A stretch of 64,000 nucleotides of DNA, taken from positions 1 to 64,000 of the forward strand of contig NZ_JAGLCD010000004.1 of the NCBI RefSeq assembly GCF_023146395.1. Direction: 5' to 3'. Source of the stretch: Aeromicrobium sp. GTDB taxonomy: Bacteria > Actinomycetota > Actinomycetes > Propionibacteriales > Nocardioidaceae. The notes beneath the pieces were generated by a model, which saw only the letters and a program-made list of their open reading frames with translations, ran no database searches and was not told where the DNA came from. Below are positions 8,841 through 17,333 of the stretch, piece by piece; position 1 is the first letter of the stretch, and every line of letters starts with the position of its first letter. The position numbers and the translations under genes are program-made.

Positions 8841-8882
8841 CCTGCGGGTGACGAGCACTCCCCAATCTGAGGGGGTCCCGCC

Positions 8883-9509
8883 GTGACGACGCAGGTCCTG
8901 GTCGACGTGCAGCAGGTGCTGGTGGTCGACGACCACCGGGTGTTCACCGATCTGCTGCTGCTCGCCCTGGACGCCGATCCCGGCTTTTCCTGCGTGGCTC
9001 CGGCCGACTCGGTGGCGCGGGGCCGCCAGATCGTGGCAGCCCAGGATTTCGACGTCGCCGTGATCGACGTCCAGCTCGGCGACGGCGACGGGTTCGTGCT
9101 CGCCGAGGAGATCCTCGCCACACGGCCCGAGGTCCGTGTCGTGATGCTGACGGCCTATCCGCGGCCCGACCTGGTCCGGCGGGCTGTGTCGATCGGCGCC
9201 AGCGGGCTCCTGGCCAAGGACGGTTCGCTCGCCGATCTCGTCGAGGGGCTGCGGAGCGCCTCCCCGGCGCACCCGGTGCTGGTCGAGCTCCCCGGCCCCG
9301 ACCACGACCTCACGGCGCGCGAGCTCGAGGTCCTGTCGATGCTGGCCGGCGCGGCCGACGTGCGAGCCATCGCGCGCACCCTGGGCATCAGCCCGCACAC
9401 GACGCGCGACCACGTGAAGTCCGTGCTGGCCAAGCTCGGCGCGTCCTCCCAGCTGGACGCCGTCGTCGAGGCGGCCCGGCGAGGGATCGTCACGATCGGT
9501 CGCGGGTGA
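8883..9509 (+). CDS. NarL/FixJ-family response regulator
   Basis: A 208-residue two-domain regulator. The receiver domain (about 10-125) has the acidic pair DD at 16-17, the phosphoacceptor Asp62 in VIDVQLGDGDG and the conserved Lys in LLAKDGS. The C-terminal LuxR-type helix-turn-helix (about 140-200) reads LTARELEVLSMLAGAAD and ends in the recognition helix region SPHTTRDHVKSVLAKLG. The GTG start overlaps nothing upstream, and the stop overlaps the kinase gene by 4 bp. It is divergent from the iron transporter, so iron or oxidative signals are possible inputs; the sequence does not show the target genes. Confidence 0.92.
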   Translation: MTTQVLVDVQQVLVVDDHRVFTDLLLLALDADPGFSCVAPADSVARGRQIVAAQDFDVAVIDVQLGDGDGFVLAEEILATRPEVRVVMLTAYPRPDLVRRAVSIGASGLLAKDGSLADLVEGLRSASPAHPVLVELPGPDHDLTARELEVLSMLAGAADVRAIARTLGISPHTTRDHVKSVLAKLGASSQLDAVVEAARRGIVTIGRG

Positions 9510-10789
9510 GCGACCGGCTGGACCGCCCGCTTCGGTGGGTGCTGGTGCGCCACCTCGGCGGTCTGGCGGTGATCCTGCTGGTCGTGGGCGTGCTGGCTGT
9601 CGCGCTGGCCGACCGGATCGCGACGCGGGAGGCGGCCCGGCACGCCGAGCGCGACACCCGCACCCTCGCCGCGGAGTACGTCGTGCCCCTCACGATCAGC
9701 GACCTCCACGAGGGCGGCGACGAGCTGCGCCGCGAGCTGGACGCGACGTTCGCCGCGCGCATCGGCCGCGACGAGATCCGTGGCGTCACGATCTGGGAGT
9801 CGGTCGGCGGCTCCCGGGCCCGGGCCGTCTACTCGGTCCGGAACGAGCTGCGGGGGAGCACGTTCGACCTCGGACGGTCTGCCGAGCTGTTCGGCACCGA
9901 GGAGGCCATCGCCCACCGGGTGGGCCCGGGGGACTACCCCGGAGATCCGTATCCCGAGGGCACGTTCGAGGCCTATGTCGGCTTCCGTGACGGGACGGGG
10001 GCGTCGTACGTGTTCGAGGCCTACCTGCCGACTCCGGCGATGGCCCCCTCCCGGGCGGAGCTGCTCACGAGCTGGCTGCCGCTCGTGCTGGGGTCGCTCG
10101 TCGTGCTGGGTCTGACCACGGCCGGGCTCTCGGCCCGGCTGGCCCGCCGGGTCGCCACGGTCGAGGCGGAGCGCCGCGAGCTGATCGGCTCGGCCCTGCG
10201 CGCCGGTGAGCTCGAGCGGCGCCGGCTCGCGCAGCGCCTGCACGACGGCGTGCTGCAGGACCTCTCCGGGGCCGGCCTCGCCCTCGACAGCGTCGGTGCC
10301 GGCCTCGACGAGCCGCGGCGTGCCGTGCTGGACCAGGTCGCCGGACTCCTGCGCCGCGACGTCGGTCAGCTCCGCTCCATCGGCGACGACCTGTTCCCGG
10401 TCGAGGCGGACGCCGATCTCGGGTCGGTCGTGCGCGAGGCGGCGTCCGAGGTGCCTCGGGGGAACGTCGACGTCGAGGTCGACATCGGCCACACGGAGCT
10501 CCTCGACGAGCGCCGCGCCGCGGCGGTGCGCGACGTCGTGCGCGAGGCGGTGCGCAACGCCGTCCGGCACGCGAACGCCGGTACCGTGCGGGTCGTGACC
10601 CGTGACGCAGACGGCGTGTGCGTCGTCGTCCAGGACGACGGCGTCGGGTTCGCCCGTCGTGAGGCCGAGCCCGGACACCTGGGTCTGCGCCTGATGGAGC
10701 ACGTCGCGGACTCCGTCGGGGCGACCCTGGAGGTCGAGACCGGTCCGGGTGCCGGCACGACCGTGACCCTGACGCTGCCGCGGCGCTGA
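9506..10789 (+). CDS. Sensor histidine kinase, HisKA_3 type
   Basis: A 427-residue kinase with an N-terminal membrane segment (about 18-37), an extracytoplasmic sensor region of about 150 residues, a second membrane segment (about 187-207), a DHp domain with the NarL-partner H-box ERRRLAQRLHDGVLQDLSG (His246), and a HATPase domain (N-box VREAVRNAVRHANA, G-box DDGVGF). Translation is probably coupled to the response regulator through the GTGA overlap. This is a standard NarX/DegS-like pair. The stimulus is unknown, although the sensor loop lies next to iron uptake genes. Confidence 0.92.
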   Translation: MSDRLDRPLRWVLVRHLGGLAVILLVVGVLAVALADRIATREAARHAERDTRTLAAEYVVPLTISDLHEGGDELRRELDATFAARIGRDEIRGVTIWESVGGSRARAVYSVRNELRGSTFDLGRSAELFGTEEAIAHRVGPGDYPGDPYPEGTFEAYVGFRDGTGASYVFEAYLPTPAMAPSRAELLTSWLPLVLGSLVVLGLTTAGLSARLARRVATVEAERRELIGSALRAGELERRRLAQRLHDGVLQDLSGAGLALDSVGAGLDEPRRAVLDQVAGLLRRDVGQLRSIGDDLFPVEADADLGSVVREAASEVPRGNVDVEVDIGHTELLDERRAAAVRDVVREAVRNAVRHANAGTVRVVTRDADGVCVVVQDDGVGFARREAEPGHLGLRLMEHVADSVGATLEVETGPGAGTTVTLTLPRR

Positions 10790-10826
10790 CGCTCCGGCGG
10801 CGGTGGGCACCTGCCACGATGGGGGC

Positions 10827-11114
10827 ATGACGGCCTACTGGATCAGCACCTACCTCGAGATCCACGACGAGGAGAAGCTGCGGGCGTACGCGACGCTCGC
10901 CGGCCCCGCCCTGCAGGAGGCCGGAGGCACCTTCCTGGCGCGCGGTCTGCCCGCGCAGACCTACGAGGCCGCGGTCCACCAGCGGACCGTGCTGATCCAG
11001 TTCGACTCGGTCGAGGCGGCCGTGGCCGCGCACGACGGCGCGCCGTACCAGGAGGCGCTCGCCGCCCTCGGCGACGGCGTGACCCGTGACCTCCGGATCG
11101 TGCCTGGCGTCTGA
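10827..11114 (+). CDS. DUF1330 family protein
   Basis: A 95-residue dimeric alpha-beta barrel protein of the DUF1330 family. The typical ISTYLEIHDEEKLRAYA and LIQFDSVEAAVAAHD phrases sit at the expected spacing. No catalytic role is established for the family. The ATG at MTAYWIS follows a GGGGG stretch and is preferred over an upstream in-frame ATG that would add eight residues. It lies between the two-component pair and the RsbQ homologue. A second, divergent DUF1330 protein is encoded near the right end of the window. Confidence 0.8.
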   Translation: MTAYWISTYLEIHDEEKLRAYATLAGPALQEAGGTFLARGLPAQTYEAAVHQRTVLIQFDSVEAAVAAHDGAPYQEALAALGDGVTRDLRIVPGV

Positions 11115-11141
11115 CCCCGGGCCGCGGGGTAGGGTGCGGAC

Positions 11142-11951
11142 ATGACGCGTGCCGAGCTGCTCAACGCCTCGGTCCGCGGCCCCTCCGGCGCCCCCGTGGT
11201 CGTGTTCGTCCACGGCTTCGGCTGCGGTCAGCACATGTGGCGCCACGTCGCCCCCGCCTTCGAGGCCGACCACCGGGTCGTCCTGCTCGACCTGCCCGGA
11301 TCGGGCGACGCCGACGAGGCCGGCTACGACCCTGACCGGCACGCCTCGCTGGAGGGCTATCGCGACGACCTGGCGGACCTGCTGCAGGAGCTGGGGCTGA
11401 GCTCGGTCGTGCTCGTGGGGCACTCGGTCGCCGCCATGATCGGCGTGCTGCTGCAGATCGAGCGCCCCGACCTCGTCGACCGCCTCGTCCTCGTCGCCCC
11501 GTCAGCGCGGTACGTCGACGTCGGCGACTACGTCGGTGGTCACTCCGAGCCCGACATCGACGAGCTGCTCGACCTGCTTAGCCGCAACCACCTCGGCTGG
11601 CAGGACCCGCTCTCCACGATGGTCGCCGGCAGCCCCGAGGGGCCCGCCAAGGACGAGCTCGAGCAGGCCTTCTGCCGCACGCGGCCCGAGTTCGCCGCAC
11701 AGTTCGCGAACGTCACGTTCCGGGGCGACAACCGGGCCGACCTGCCGCACGTCACGGCGCCCACGCTCGTCCTGCAGTCGGCGCACGACGTCGTCGCGCC
11801 GGAGTCGGCCGGGCAGTTCGTGCGTGACGCGATCCCCGGCGCGCAGTACCGGCTCATCCAGACCCGGGGCCACGCCCCGCACCTGACCGCACCGGCCGAC
11901 ACCCTCGCGGCGATCCGCGACTTCCTCGCCGTCACGGCGGCGGTCGTATGA
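11142..11951 (+). CDS. rsbQ: RsbQ-like alpha/beta hydrolase
   Basis: A 269-residue alpha/beta hydrolase that resembles Bacillus subtilis RsbQ along its length (VFVHGFGCGQHMWRHVAPAF, VGHSVAAMIGVLLQIERP, FCRTRP, RGHAPH). The catalytic triad is Ser95, Asp216 and His244. RsbQ acts in the energy-stress branch of the general stress response and is required by the phosphatase RsbP. The next gene encodes an RsbP-like protein and overlaps by 4 bp, which strongly supports the assignment. No sigma-B, RsbV or RsbW gene lies near it in this window, so the downstream target must be elsewhere. Confidence 0.85.
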   Translation: MTRAELLNASVRGPSGAPVVVFVHGFGCGQHMWRHVAPAFEADHRVVLLDLPGSGDADEAGYDPDRHASLEGYRDDLADLLQELGLSSVVLVGHSVAAMIGVLLQIERPDLVDRLVLVAPSARYVDVGDYVGGHSEPDIDELLDLLSRNHLGWQDPLSTMVAGSPEGPAKDELEQAFCRTRPEFAAQFANVTFRGDNRADLPHVTAPTLVLQSAHDVVAPESAGQFVRDAIPGAQYRLIQTRGHAPHLTAPADTLAAIRDFLAVTAAVV

Positions 11952-13075
11952 GCGACCACTTCGAGGCGGCACCCTGCGGCTACGTCCTGGTGGGCCAGGA
12001 CGGCGTGATCCAGCGGGCGAACGCCGAGTTCCGCCGGCTCGTCGATCGCGAGCACGAGGAGCTCGTGGGGGCCGCGACCCTGGAGTCGCTGCTCTCGACC
12101 GGTGGGCGCATCTATGCCGAGACCCACCTGCGCCCGATGCTCCAGCACGACGGCTGGGTGCGGGAGGTCGCGCTGGATCTCGTGCGGCCCGACCACACCC
12201 GCGTCCCGGTGCTCTTCAACGCCGACACCATGACGGGGGAGGGGCCTGCGTTCCGCGCCGTCGTGGTGGAGACCCGCGAGCGCCACCGGTACGAGCAGGA
12301 CCTGCGCGACGCGACCCAGCGCGCCGAGCGCTCCAGCCGCGAGGCGCGCGCCCTGGCCAACGCCCTCCAGCGCACCCTGATCCCGCCGGCGCCCCCGGAG
12401 GTCCCGTTCCTCCAGGTCGCGGCCGCCTACCGCCCGGCGGGCGACGGCAGCGTCGTCGGGGGCGACTTCTACGACGTCTTCCAGGTCGGTGCCGCCGACT
12501 GGTGGGTCGTCCTGGGCGATGTCAGCGGCAAGGGCATCGGCGCCGCCACGGTCACGTCCTTCGTGCGCCACACGGTGCGTGCCCTGGCCTTCGACCACCC
12601 CGATCCCGCAGAGCTGCTGCACGAGCTCGATCGCGCCCTGCACCTGGACAACACCGACCACTACTGCACGGTGGTCCTGGCCCGCCTGAGTCGGGTCGGT
12701 GCCGGCTGGACCATGTGCCTGGCGCTGGCCGGACATCCACCGGCCCTGGTGCGCAGCTCCGACGGACGCGTCAGCGAGCTCGGAATCCTCGGCACCCCCG
12801 TGGGCCTGATCGCGGACCCGTCGTTCACGACGGTGCGCCACGAGCTCCGCGACGAGACCATCACGTTCTACACCGACGGTGTGACCGAGGCGGGCGGCCG
12901 GGCCGCCCTGTTCGGCGAGGACCGGCTCCACGCGCTGCTGGCGAAGCTTCCACCCGATCCGGCGGTCGTGGTCGAGCAGCTCGCGCACCAGGCGGTCCAG
13001 CACCAGGGCGGCGTGGCCGTCGACGACATCGCCGTCATCTCCTTCGCCCCGTCGGACGACGCGAGCCCTCACTGA
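11948..13075 (+). CDS. rsbP: RsbP-like PAS/PP2C phosphatase
   Basis: A 375-residue protein with an N-terminal PAS domain (about 5-110), a short coiled-coil linker rich in Glu and Arg (about 108-140), and a C-terminal SpoIIE-type PP2C phosphatase domain (about 145-370). Metal-binding motifs are visible as VVGGDFYDVF and GDVSGKGIGAA, followed by DGVTEAGG. In B. subtilis, RsbP dephosphorylates the anti-anti-sigma factor RsbV under energy stress, with RsbQ needed for activity. The ATGA overlap with the RsbQ gene indicates coupled translation. The PAS domain would carry the signal. Confidence 0.88.
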   Translation: MSDHFEAAPCGYVLVGQDGVIQRANAEFRRLVDREHEELVGAATLESLLSTGGRIYAETHLRPMLQHDGWVREVALDLVRPDHTRVPVLFNADTMTGEGPAFRAVVVETRERHRYEQDLRDATQRAERSSREARALANALQRTLIPPAPPEVPFLQVAAAYRPAGDGSVVGGDFYDVFQVGAADWWVVLGDVSGKGIGAATVTSFVRHTVRALAFDHPDPAELLHELDRALHLDNTDHYCTVVLARLSRVGAGWTMCLALAGHPPALVRSSDGRVSELGILGTPVGLIADPSFTTVRHELRDETITFYTDGVTEAGGRAALFGEDRLHALLAKLPPDPAVVVEQLAHQAVQHQGGVAVDDIAVISFAPSDDASPH

Positions 13076-13112
13076 AGATGCGGTCGCCGGGCATCTGCAC
13101 GACGCTGGGGGC

Positions 13113-14090
13113 ATGAAGGTTCTGCGCCTCCTCGGCCCAGCGCCCAGCACGGCGGGCCGGCACCGGGCCCCGAGTCGACGGCGTTCGTCCGGTGACGAGC
13201 GGGCCGCGGGGCAGGTGCTCAGCGGTCGCTACGAGCTCGTCGCGCCGCTCGGTTCCGGTGGCATGGGCACGGTCCACCGGGCCCACGACCGTCTGCTCGA
13301 CCGCCCGGTGGCGGTCAAGATCCTGCGCTCGAGCGTCCCGGACGCCCCGCAGCAGCGCCGACGCCTCGCGGCCGAGGCCACGATCGGCGCCTCGTTGCGC
13401 CATCCCGGCATCGCGCAGGTCTACGAGCACGCCGAGTTCCGCTCGGGGCTGGAGCCCACCCCGTACCTCGTGATGGAGCTCGTGGAGGGGGTGACCCTGG
13501 CGAGCGTGCTCGAGGAGCGCGGTCGGCTCGGGGCCGACGAGACGTTGGCGCTGGTGCGGGAGGTGGCCACGACGCTCGACCACCTGGCGCATCACGGCGT
13601 CGTGCACCGTGACCTGAAGCCCGCGAACATCATGCTGACCCCGGACCAGCGGGTCGTCCTGGTCGACCTCGGCATCGCCCTCGCCCCGTCCAGCACGGCC
13701 ATGACGACGACCGGCGCGATGCTGGGCACGGCGGACTTCATCAGCCCGGAGCAGATCCTCGGGCGTTCGGCCACGCCGGCCAGCGACCTGTACGCCCTGG
13801 GCCTGGTCGCCCACCTGTGCGTGTCCGGTGCTCCCGTCTTCCGCCGCGAGACCACGATCGCCAGCGCCTACGCCCACGTCCACGAGCCGGTCACCCCGCT
13901 GCCGGACTCCGTCCCGCAGGCCCTGCGCGACCTCGTGACGGCGCTGTGTGCCAAGGACCCGGCCGATCGGCCGGCGAGCGCTGGGTCCGTGGCGTCGCTC
14001 GTCGAGCGGGTCGCGCCCACGGCGCGCCTGCCGCGCACCGCGTCGCTCGACGCGTCGCCGACCGTGCGCTCGTTCCCCGCGGCGGCCTGA
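13113..14090 (+). CDS. Soluble Ser/Thr protein kinase
   Basis: A 325-residue Hanks-type kinase. The glycine loop is LGSGGMGTVHRA, the catalytic Lys is at 69, and the catalytic loop is HRDLKPAN (His165-Asp167). The Mg-binding motif reads DLG (185-187) instead of DFG. The activation segment contains a TTTGAMLGTADFISPEQ stretch. There is no membrane segment; the protein ends soon after the kinase fold in a Pro/Ala-rich tail. It resembles the membrane kinase at 17.3 kb closely enough to be a duplicate. It follows the RsbQ/RsbP pair, so a role in stress signalling is plausible but not shown. Confidence 0.88.
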   Translation: MKVLRLLGPAPSTAGRHRAPSRRRSSGDERAAGQVLSGRYELVAPLGSGGMGTVHRAHDRLLDRPVAVKILRSSVPDAPQQRRRLAAEATIGASLRHPGIAQVYEHAEFRSGLEPTPYLVMELVEGVTLASVLEERGRLGADETLALVREVATTLDHLAHHGVVHRDLKPANIMLTPDQRVVLVDLGIALAPSSTAMTTTGAMLGTADFISPEQILGRSATPASDLYALGLVAHLCVSGAPVFRRETTIASAYAHVHEPVTPLPDSVPQALRDLVTALCAKDPADRPASAGSVASLVERVAPTARLPRTASLDASPTVRSFPAAA

Positions 14091-14215
14091 GCCCCCGCGG
14101 TCGCCGCTCGCACTGCGGCCCGACCACGCCAGACCTACCGTGGAGCCGTGCCCTCGACGACCCCCGCCCTGTCCGTCCGACCAGCCCGAGCGCGTTGCCG
14201 CACGAGGGGCGCCGC

Positions 14216-15436
14216 ATGAGCCGGCCGCAGGTGCTCGTGATGTTCGGTGCCACGGGCGATCTGTTCTCGCGCAAGCTGCTGCCCTCGCTCGTGCGCCTCC
14301 ACGCGGCCGGCGAGCTGGACCAGATCCGTGTCGTCGGCACCGGGCGCCACGCGCCGGACGATCTGGAAGCCTGGCGGTCCGATCTGCGCGAGGCCGCCAC
14401 CGACGCAGTCCCGGAAAGGGCTCGGGCCTCGGTGGACGCCGTGGTCGAGCAGATCTCGTTCGTCGTGTCCAGCGCCGACGACGGCGAGGACCTCGCCCGG
14501 GCGGTGGCGAGCGCGCAGGACGAGCTCGGGGACGGCGACCGGGTCCTGTACCTCTCGGTGCCCCCGACGGCGCTGGAGGACCTGCTCGGCATGATCGCGC
14601 GCACCGGACTCTCCGAGGGGGCTCGTCTCGTGATCGAGAAGCCCTACGGACTGGACGCCGCCTCGGGGCGTTCCCTCGATGCGGCCCTGCACGACGTGGT
14701 CGACGAGGAGTGCGTCTACCGGATCGACCACTTCCTCGGCTCGGCCGCGATCGACGAGCTCGCCGCGCTGCAGCCCGACGGCGTGCAGCAGGTGCAGGTC
14801 GACGTGCCCGAGACCCTCGGCCTCGAGGGACGGGCCGGCTTCTACGAGTCGACCGGATGCCTGCGCGACATGGTCGTCACCCATCTGGCCCAGCTCGTCG
14901 GGGTCGTCGCGGCGGACCGCTCGGCACAGGAGCCGTGGCGCGACGCGCGCGCCGCCGTGTTCGCGGCCATGGCGCCGCTGAGCCAGGAGGAGACCGTGCT
15001 GGGTCAGTACGACGGGTACCGCGACGAGGAGGACGTCGACGACGGGTCGACCGTCGAGACCTATGCCGCCACGATCTTCCGCGTGCGCGACGGAGCGTGG
15101 GCCGACATCCCGTTCGTCGTGCGCACCGGCAAGAACCTCGCCGTCGACCGGTCGGTCGTGACGGTCGTGACCGACGACGGGGCCGACCGGGTCATCGACA
15201 TCGACGCCGCCGAGGAGGGCCAGGCCCTCGATCCCTATGCGCGGCTGCTGGCCGACGTCGCCGCGGGAGACCCGGCGCGCTTCGTGCGCGCCGACCACGC
15301 CGAGCAGCTGTGGCGCGTCGTCGGGCCCGTGCTCGACGACGACCGTCCCCCTGCGCCGTACGACCCGGGATCGTGGGGGCCCGACGAGGCCGACGACCTG
15401 CCCGGGGCTCCCGGATGGAGGTTGGCCCGTGGCTGA
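14216..15436 (+). CDS. Divergent glucose-6-phosphate dehydrogenase homologue
   Basis: A 406-residue protein of the G6PD family, shorter than the usual 460-510 residues. The Rossmann motif is GATGDLFSRKLLPSL, the substrate-site motif EKPYGLD is present, and the catalytic aspartate-histidine region reads RIDHFLGSAAIDE. The invariant Lys of the usual RIDHYLGK motif is Ser here. The second catalytic His may be the one in VVTHLAQ. Its stop overlaps the GTG start of the GH15 gene by 8 bp, a pairing seen in other actinobacteria. It may oxidise a sugar phosphate other than G6P, or work with low activity. The family call is firm; the substrate is open. Confidence 0.82.
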   Translation: MSRPQVLVMFGATGDLFSRKLLPSLVRLHAAGELDQIRVVGTGRHAPDDLEAWRSDLREAATDAVPERARASVDAVVEQISFVVSSADDGEDLARAVASAQDELGDGDRVLYLSVPPTALEDLLGMIARTGLSEGARLVIEKPYGLDAASGRSLDAALHDVVDEECVYRIDHFLGSAAIDELAALQPDGVQQVQVDVPETLGLEGRAGFYESTGCLRDMVVTHLAQLVGVVAADRSAQEPWRDARAAVFAAMAPLSQEETVLGQYDGYRDEEDVDDGSTVETYAATIFRVRDGAWADIPFVVRTGKNLAVDRSVVTVVTDDGADRVIDIDAAEEGQALDPYARLLADVAAGDPARFVRADHAEQLWRVVGPVLDDDRPPAPYDPGSWGPDEADDLPGAPGWRLARG

Positions 15437-17228
15437 CACCGACAACGAGATCGCCGCGCACGGCCTGATCGGCGATCTTCGCAGCGCCGCGGTGGTGGCC
15501 CAGGACGGTGCGGTCGTCTGGTTCTGCCCGGGACGGTTCGACGCGCCGAGCGTGTTCGCCAGCATCCTCGACGAGGAGCGCGGCGGCGCCTGGACCATGA
15601 CGCCCGAGGAGCCGGTGCGACGGACCCAGCAGTTCTACCTGCCGGACACCGCGATTCTCGCCACTCGGTTCCTGACCGACGCCGGGGTCGTGGAGGTCCA
15701 CGACTTCATGCCCATCGCGGGGCCCCACGATCCCGATCACCGCCAGCGCATCGTGCGGCGGGTGCAGGTCGTGCGTGGCTCGGCCACGGTGCGCACCCGC
15801 GTCGCGGTCCGCCCCGACTACGCCCGGGCCGAGGCTGCGGTGCGCCCGGTCGAGGGGGGACTCCTGATCGCCGGGGACGCGACACGCCTGGGTCTGAGCG
15901 CCACGGCAGACCTGGAGGTCGACGGCCACGACGTCGTCAGCACGTGCCACCTGGAGCTGGGCGACACGGCGCTCTACGTCCTGGAGGTGCTCGCCCCCGA
16001 CGCCGAGCTGCGCCCGTGCGGCATCGACGACACCGCCGCCTTGTTCGACATGACGTCGCAGTTCTGGCGCGACTGGATCAGCCGTTCCACCTACCGGGGA
16101 CGCTGGCGCGAGTCGGTCAACCGTTCGGCCATCACGCTCAAGCTCCTGACCCACGAGCCTTCCGGCGCGATCGTCGCAGCGGCGACGACGAGCCTGCCCG
16201 AGCAGATCGGTGGCGAGCGCAACTGGGACTATCGCTACGTCTGGATCCGCGACGCCGCCTTCAGCCTGTACGCGCTCCTGGCCCTGGGGTTCACCGACGA
16301 GGCGGCGTCGTTCATGCGCTGGCTCTCGGAGCGGCTCGGGGAGGACGCCGACGGGGGACTGGGGCCGTTGCGGGTCATGTACGACATCGACGGCTCGCCG
16401 CCGGAGACCGAGATCGAGCTCGACCACCTCGCCGGCTACCGCGGCTCCCGACCGGTGCGTGTCGGCAACGCCGCCGCCGGCCAGCTCCAGCTCGACATCT
16501 ACGGCGAGATCATCGACTCGGTCTACCTCTTCGACAAGCACGGCACGGGCATCAGTCACGACGCGTGGGCCGACGTGAGCCGGGTCGCCGACTGGGTGGC
16601 CGAGAACTGGGACCGCCCCGACGCCGGCATGTGGGAGATCCGCGGCGACGTGCGCGAGCACACGACCTCGCGGCTGATGTGCTGGGTCGCGCTGGAGCGC
16701 ACGATCCGGATCGCGCGCAAACGGGGGCTGCCCGGTGACCTCGTGCGGTGGTCGAGCGTCCGCGACGAGATCTACGAGCGCATCCATGCCGAGTCCTGGA
16801 ACGGCACGGCCTTCACGCAGGAGGCGAACGGCACGGCGCTCGATGCGGGGGTGCTGCTGATGCCGCTCGTGAAGTTCATCTCGCCGGTCGATCCGCGGTT
16901 CCTATCCACGCTGCAGGCGATCGAGGACCGTCTCGTGACCGACAGCCTGGTGCTGCGCTACAACTCCGACGAGTCACCCGACGGCATCGCCGGCGACGAG
17001 GGCACGTTCACGCTCTGCTCGTTCTGGTACGTCGAGGCGCTGACCCGCTCGGGCCGGCTCCGTGACGCTGAGATCGCCTTCGAGAAGATGCAGACCTACG
17101 CCAACCACGTGGGACTGTTCGCCGAGCAGATCGGGGCGACGGGGGAGCAGCTGGGCAACTTCCCGCAGGCGTTCACCCACCTGTCGATGATCAGCGCGGC
17201 GATCAACCTGGACCGCGCGCTGGGGTGA
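15429..17228 (+). CDS. GH15 glucoamylase/trehalase-like protein
   Basis: A 599-residue glycoside hydrolase of family 15. The N-terminal beta-sandwich starts HGLIGDLRSAAVVAQDG, the usual opening for actinobacterial GH15 proteins, and the (alpha/alpha)6 catalytic domain carries RNWDYRYVWIRDAAFS. Acidic residues for general acid/base roles are visible near ETEIELDHLAGYRG and GDEGTFTLCSFWYVEAL. Family members hydrolyse alpha-glucosidic bonds to release glucose, and mycobacterial relatives act on trehalose. There is no signal peptide, so it is cytoplasmic. I use the GTG that overlaps the preceding stop. Coupled expression with a G6PD homologue suggests glucose release feeding an oxidative step (inference). 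Confidence 0.88.
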   Translation: MADTDNEIAAHGLIGDLRSAAVVAQDGAVVWFCPGRFDAPSVFASILDEERGGAWTMTPEEPVRRTQQFYLPDTAILATRFLTDAGVVEVHDFMPIAGPHDPDHRQRIVRRVQVVRGSATVRTRVAVRPDYARAEAAVRPVEGGLLIAGDATRLGLSATADLEVDGHDVVSTCHLELGDTALYVLEVLAPDAELRPCGIDDTAALFDMTSQFWRDWISRSTYRGRWRESVNRSAITLKLLTHEPSGAIVAAATTSLPEQIGGERNWDYRYVWIRDAAFSLYALLALGFTDEAASFMRWLSERLGEDADGGLGPLRVMYDIDGSPPETEIELDHLAGYRGSRPVRVGNAAAGQLQLDIYGEIIDSVYLFDKHGTGISHDAWADVSRVADWVAENWDRPDAGMWEIRGDVREHTTSRLMCWVALERTIRIARKRGLPGDLVRWSSVRDEIYERIHAESWNGTAFTQEANGTALDAGVLLMPLVKFISPVDPRFLSTLQAIEDRLVTDSLVLRYNSDESPDGIAGDEGTFTLCSFWYVEALTRSGRLRDAEIAFEKMQTYANHVGLFAEQIGATGEQLGNFPQAFTHLSMISAAINLDRALG

Positions 17229-17333
17229 GGCGTCGCGGGTCCGACCGTTTCAGCGTGCGGCTGCTGGGTACGGGCGCCAGGGTGGGTCCCACGGGGGACT
17301 CATCGCTGACGTCGCGACACGATCGGATCGAGC

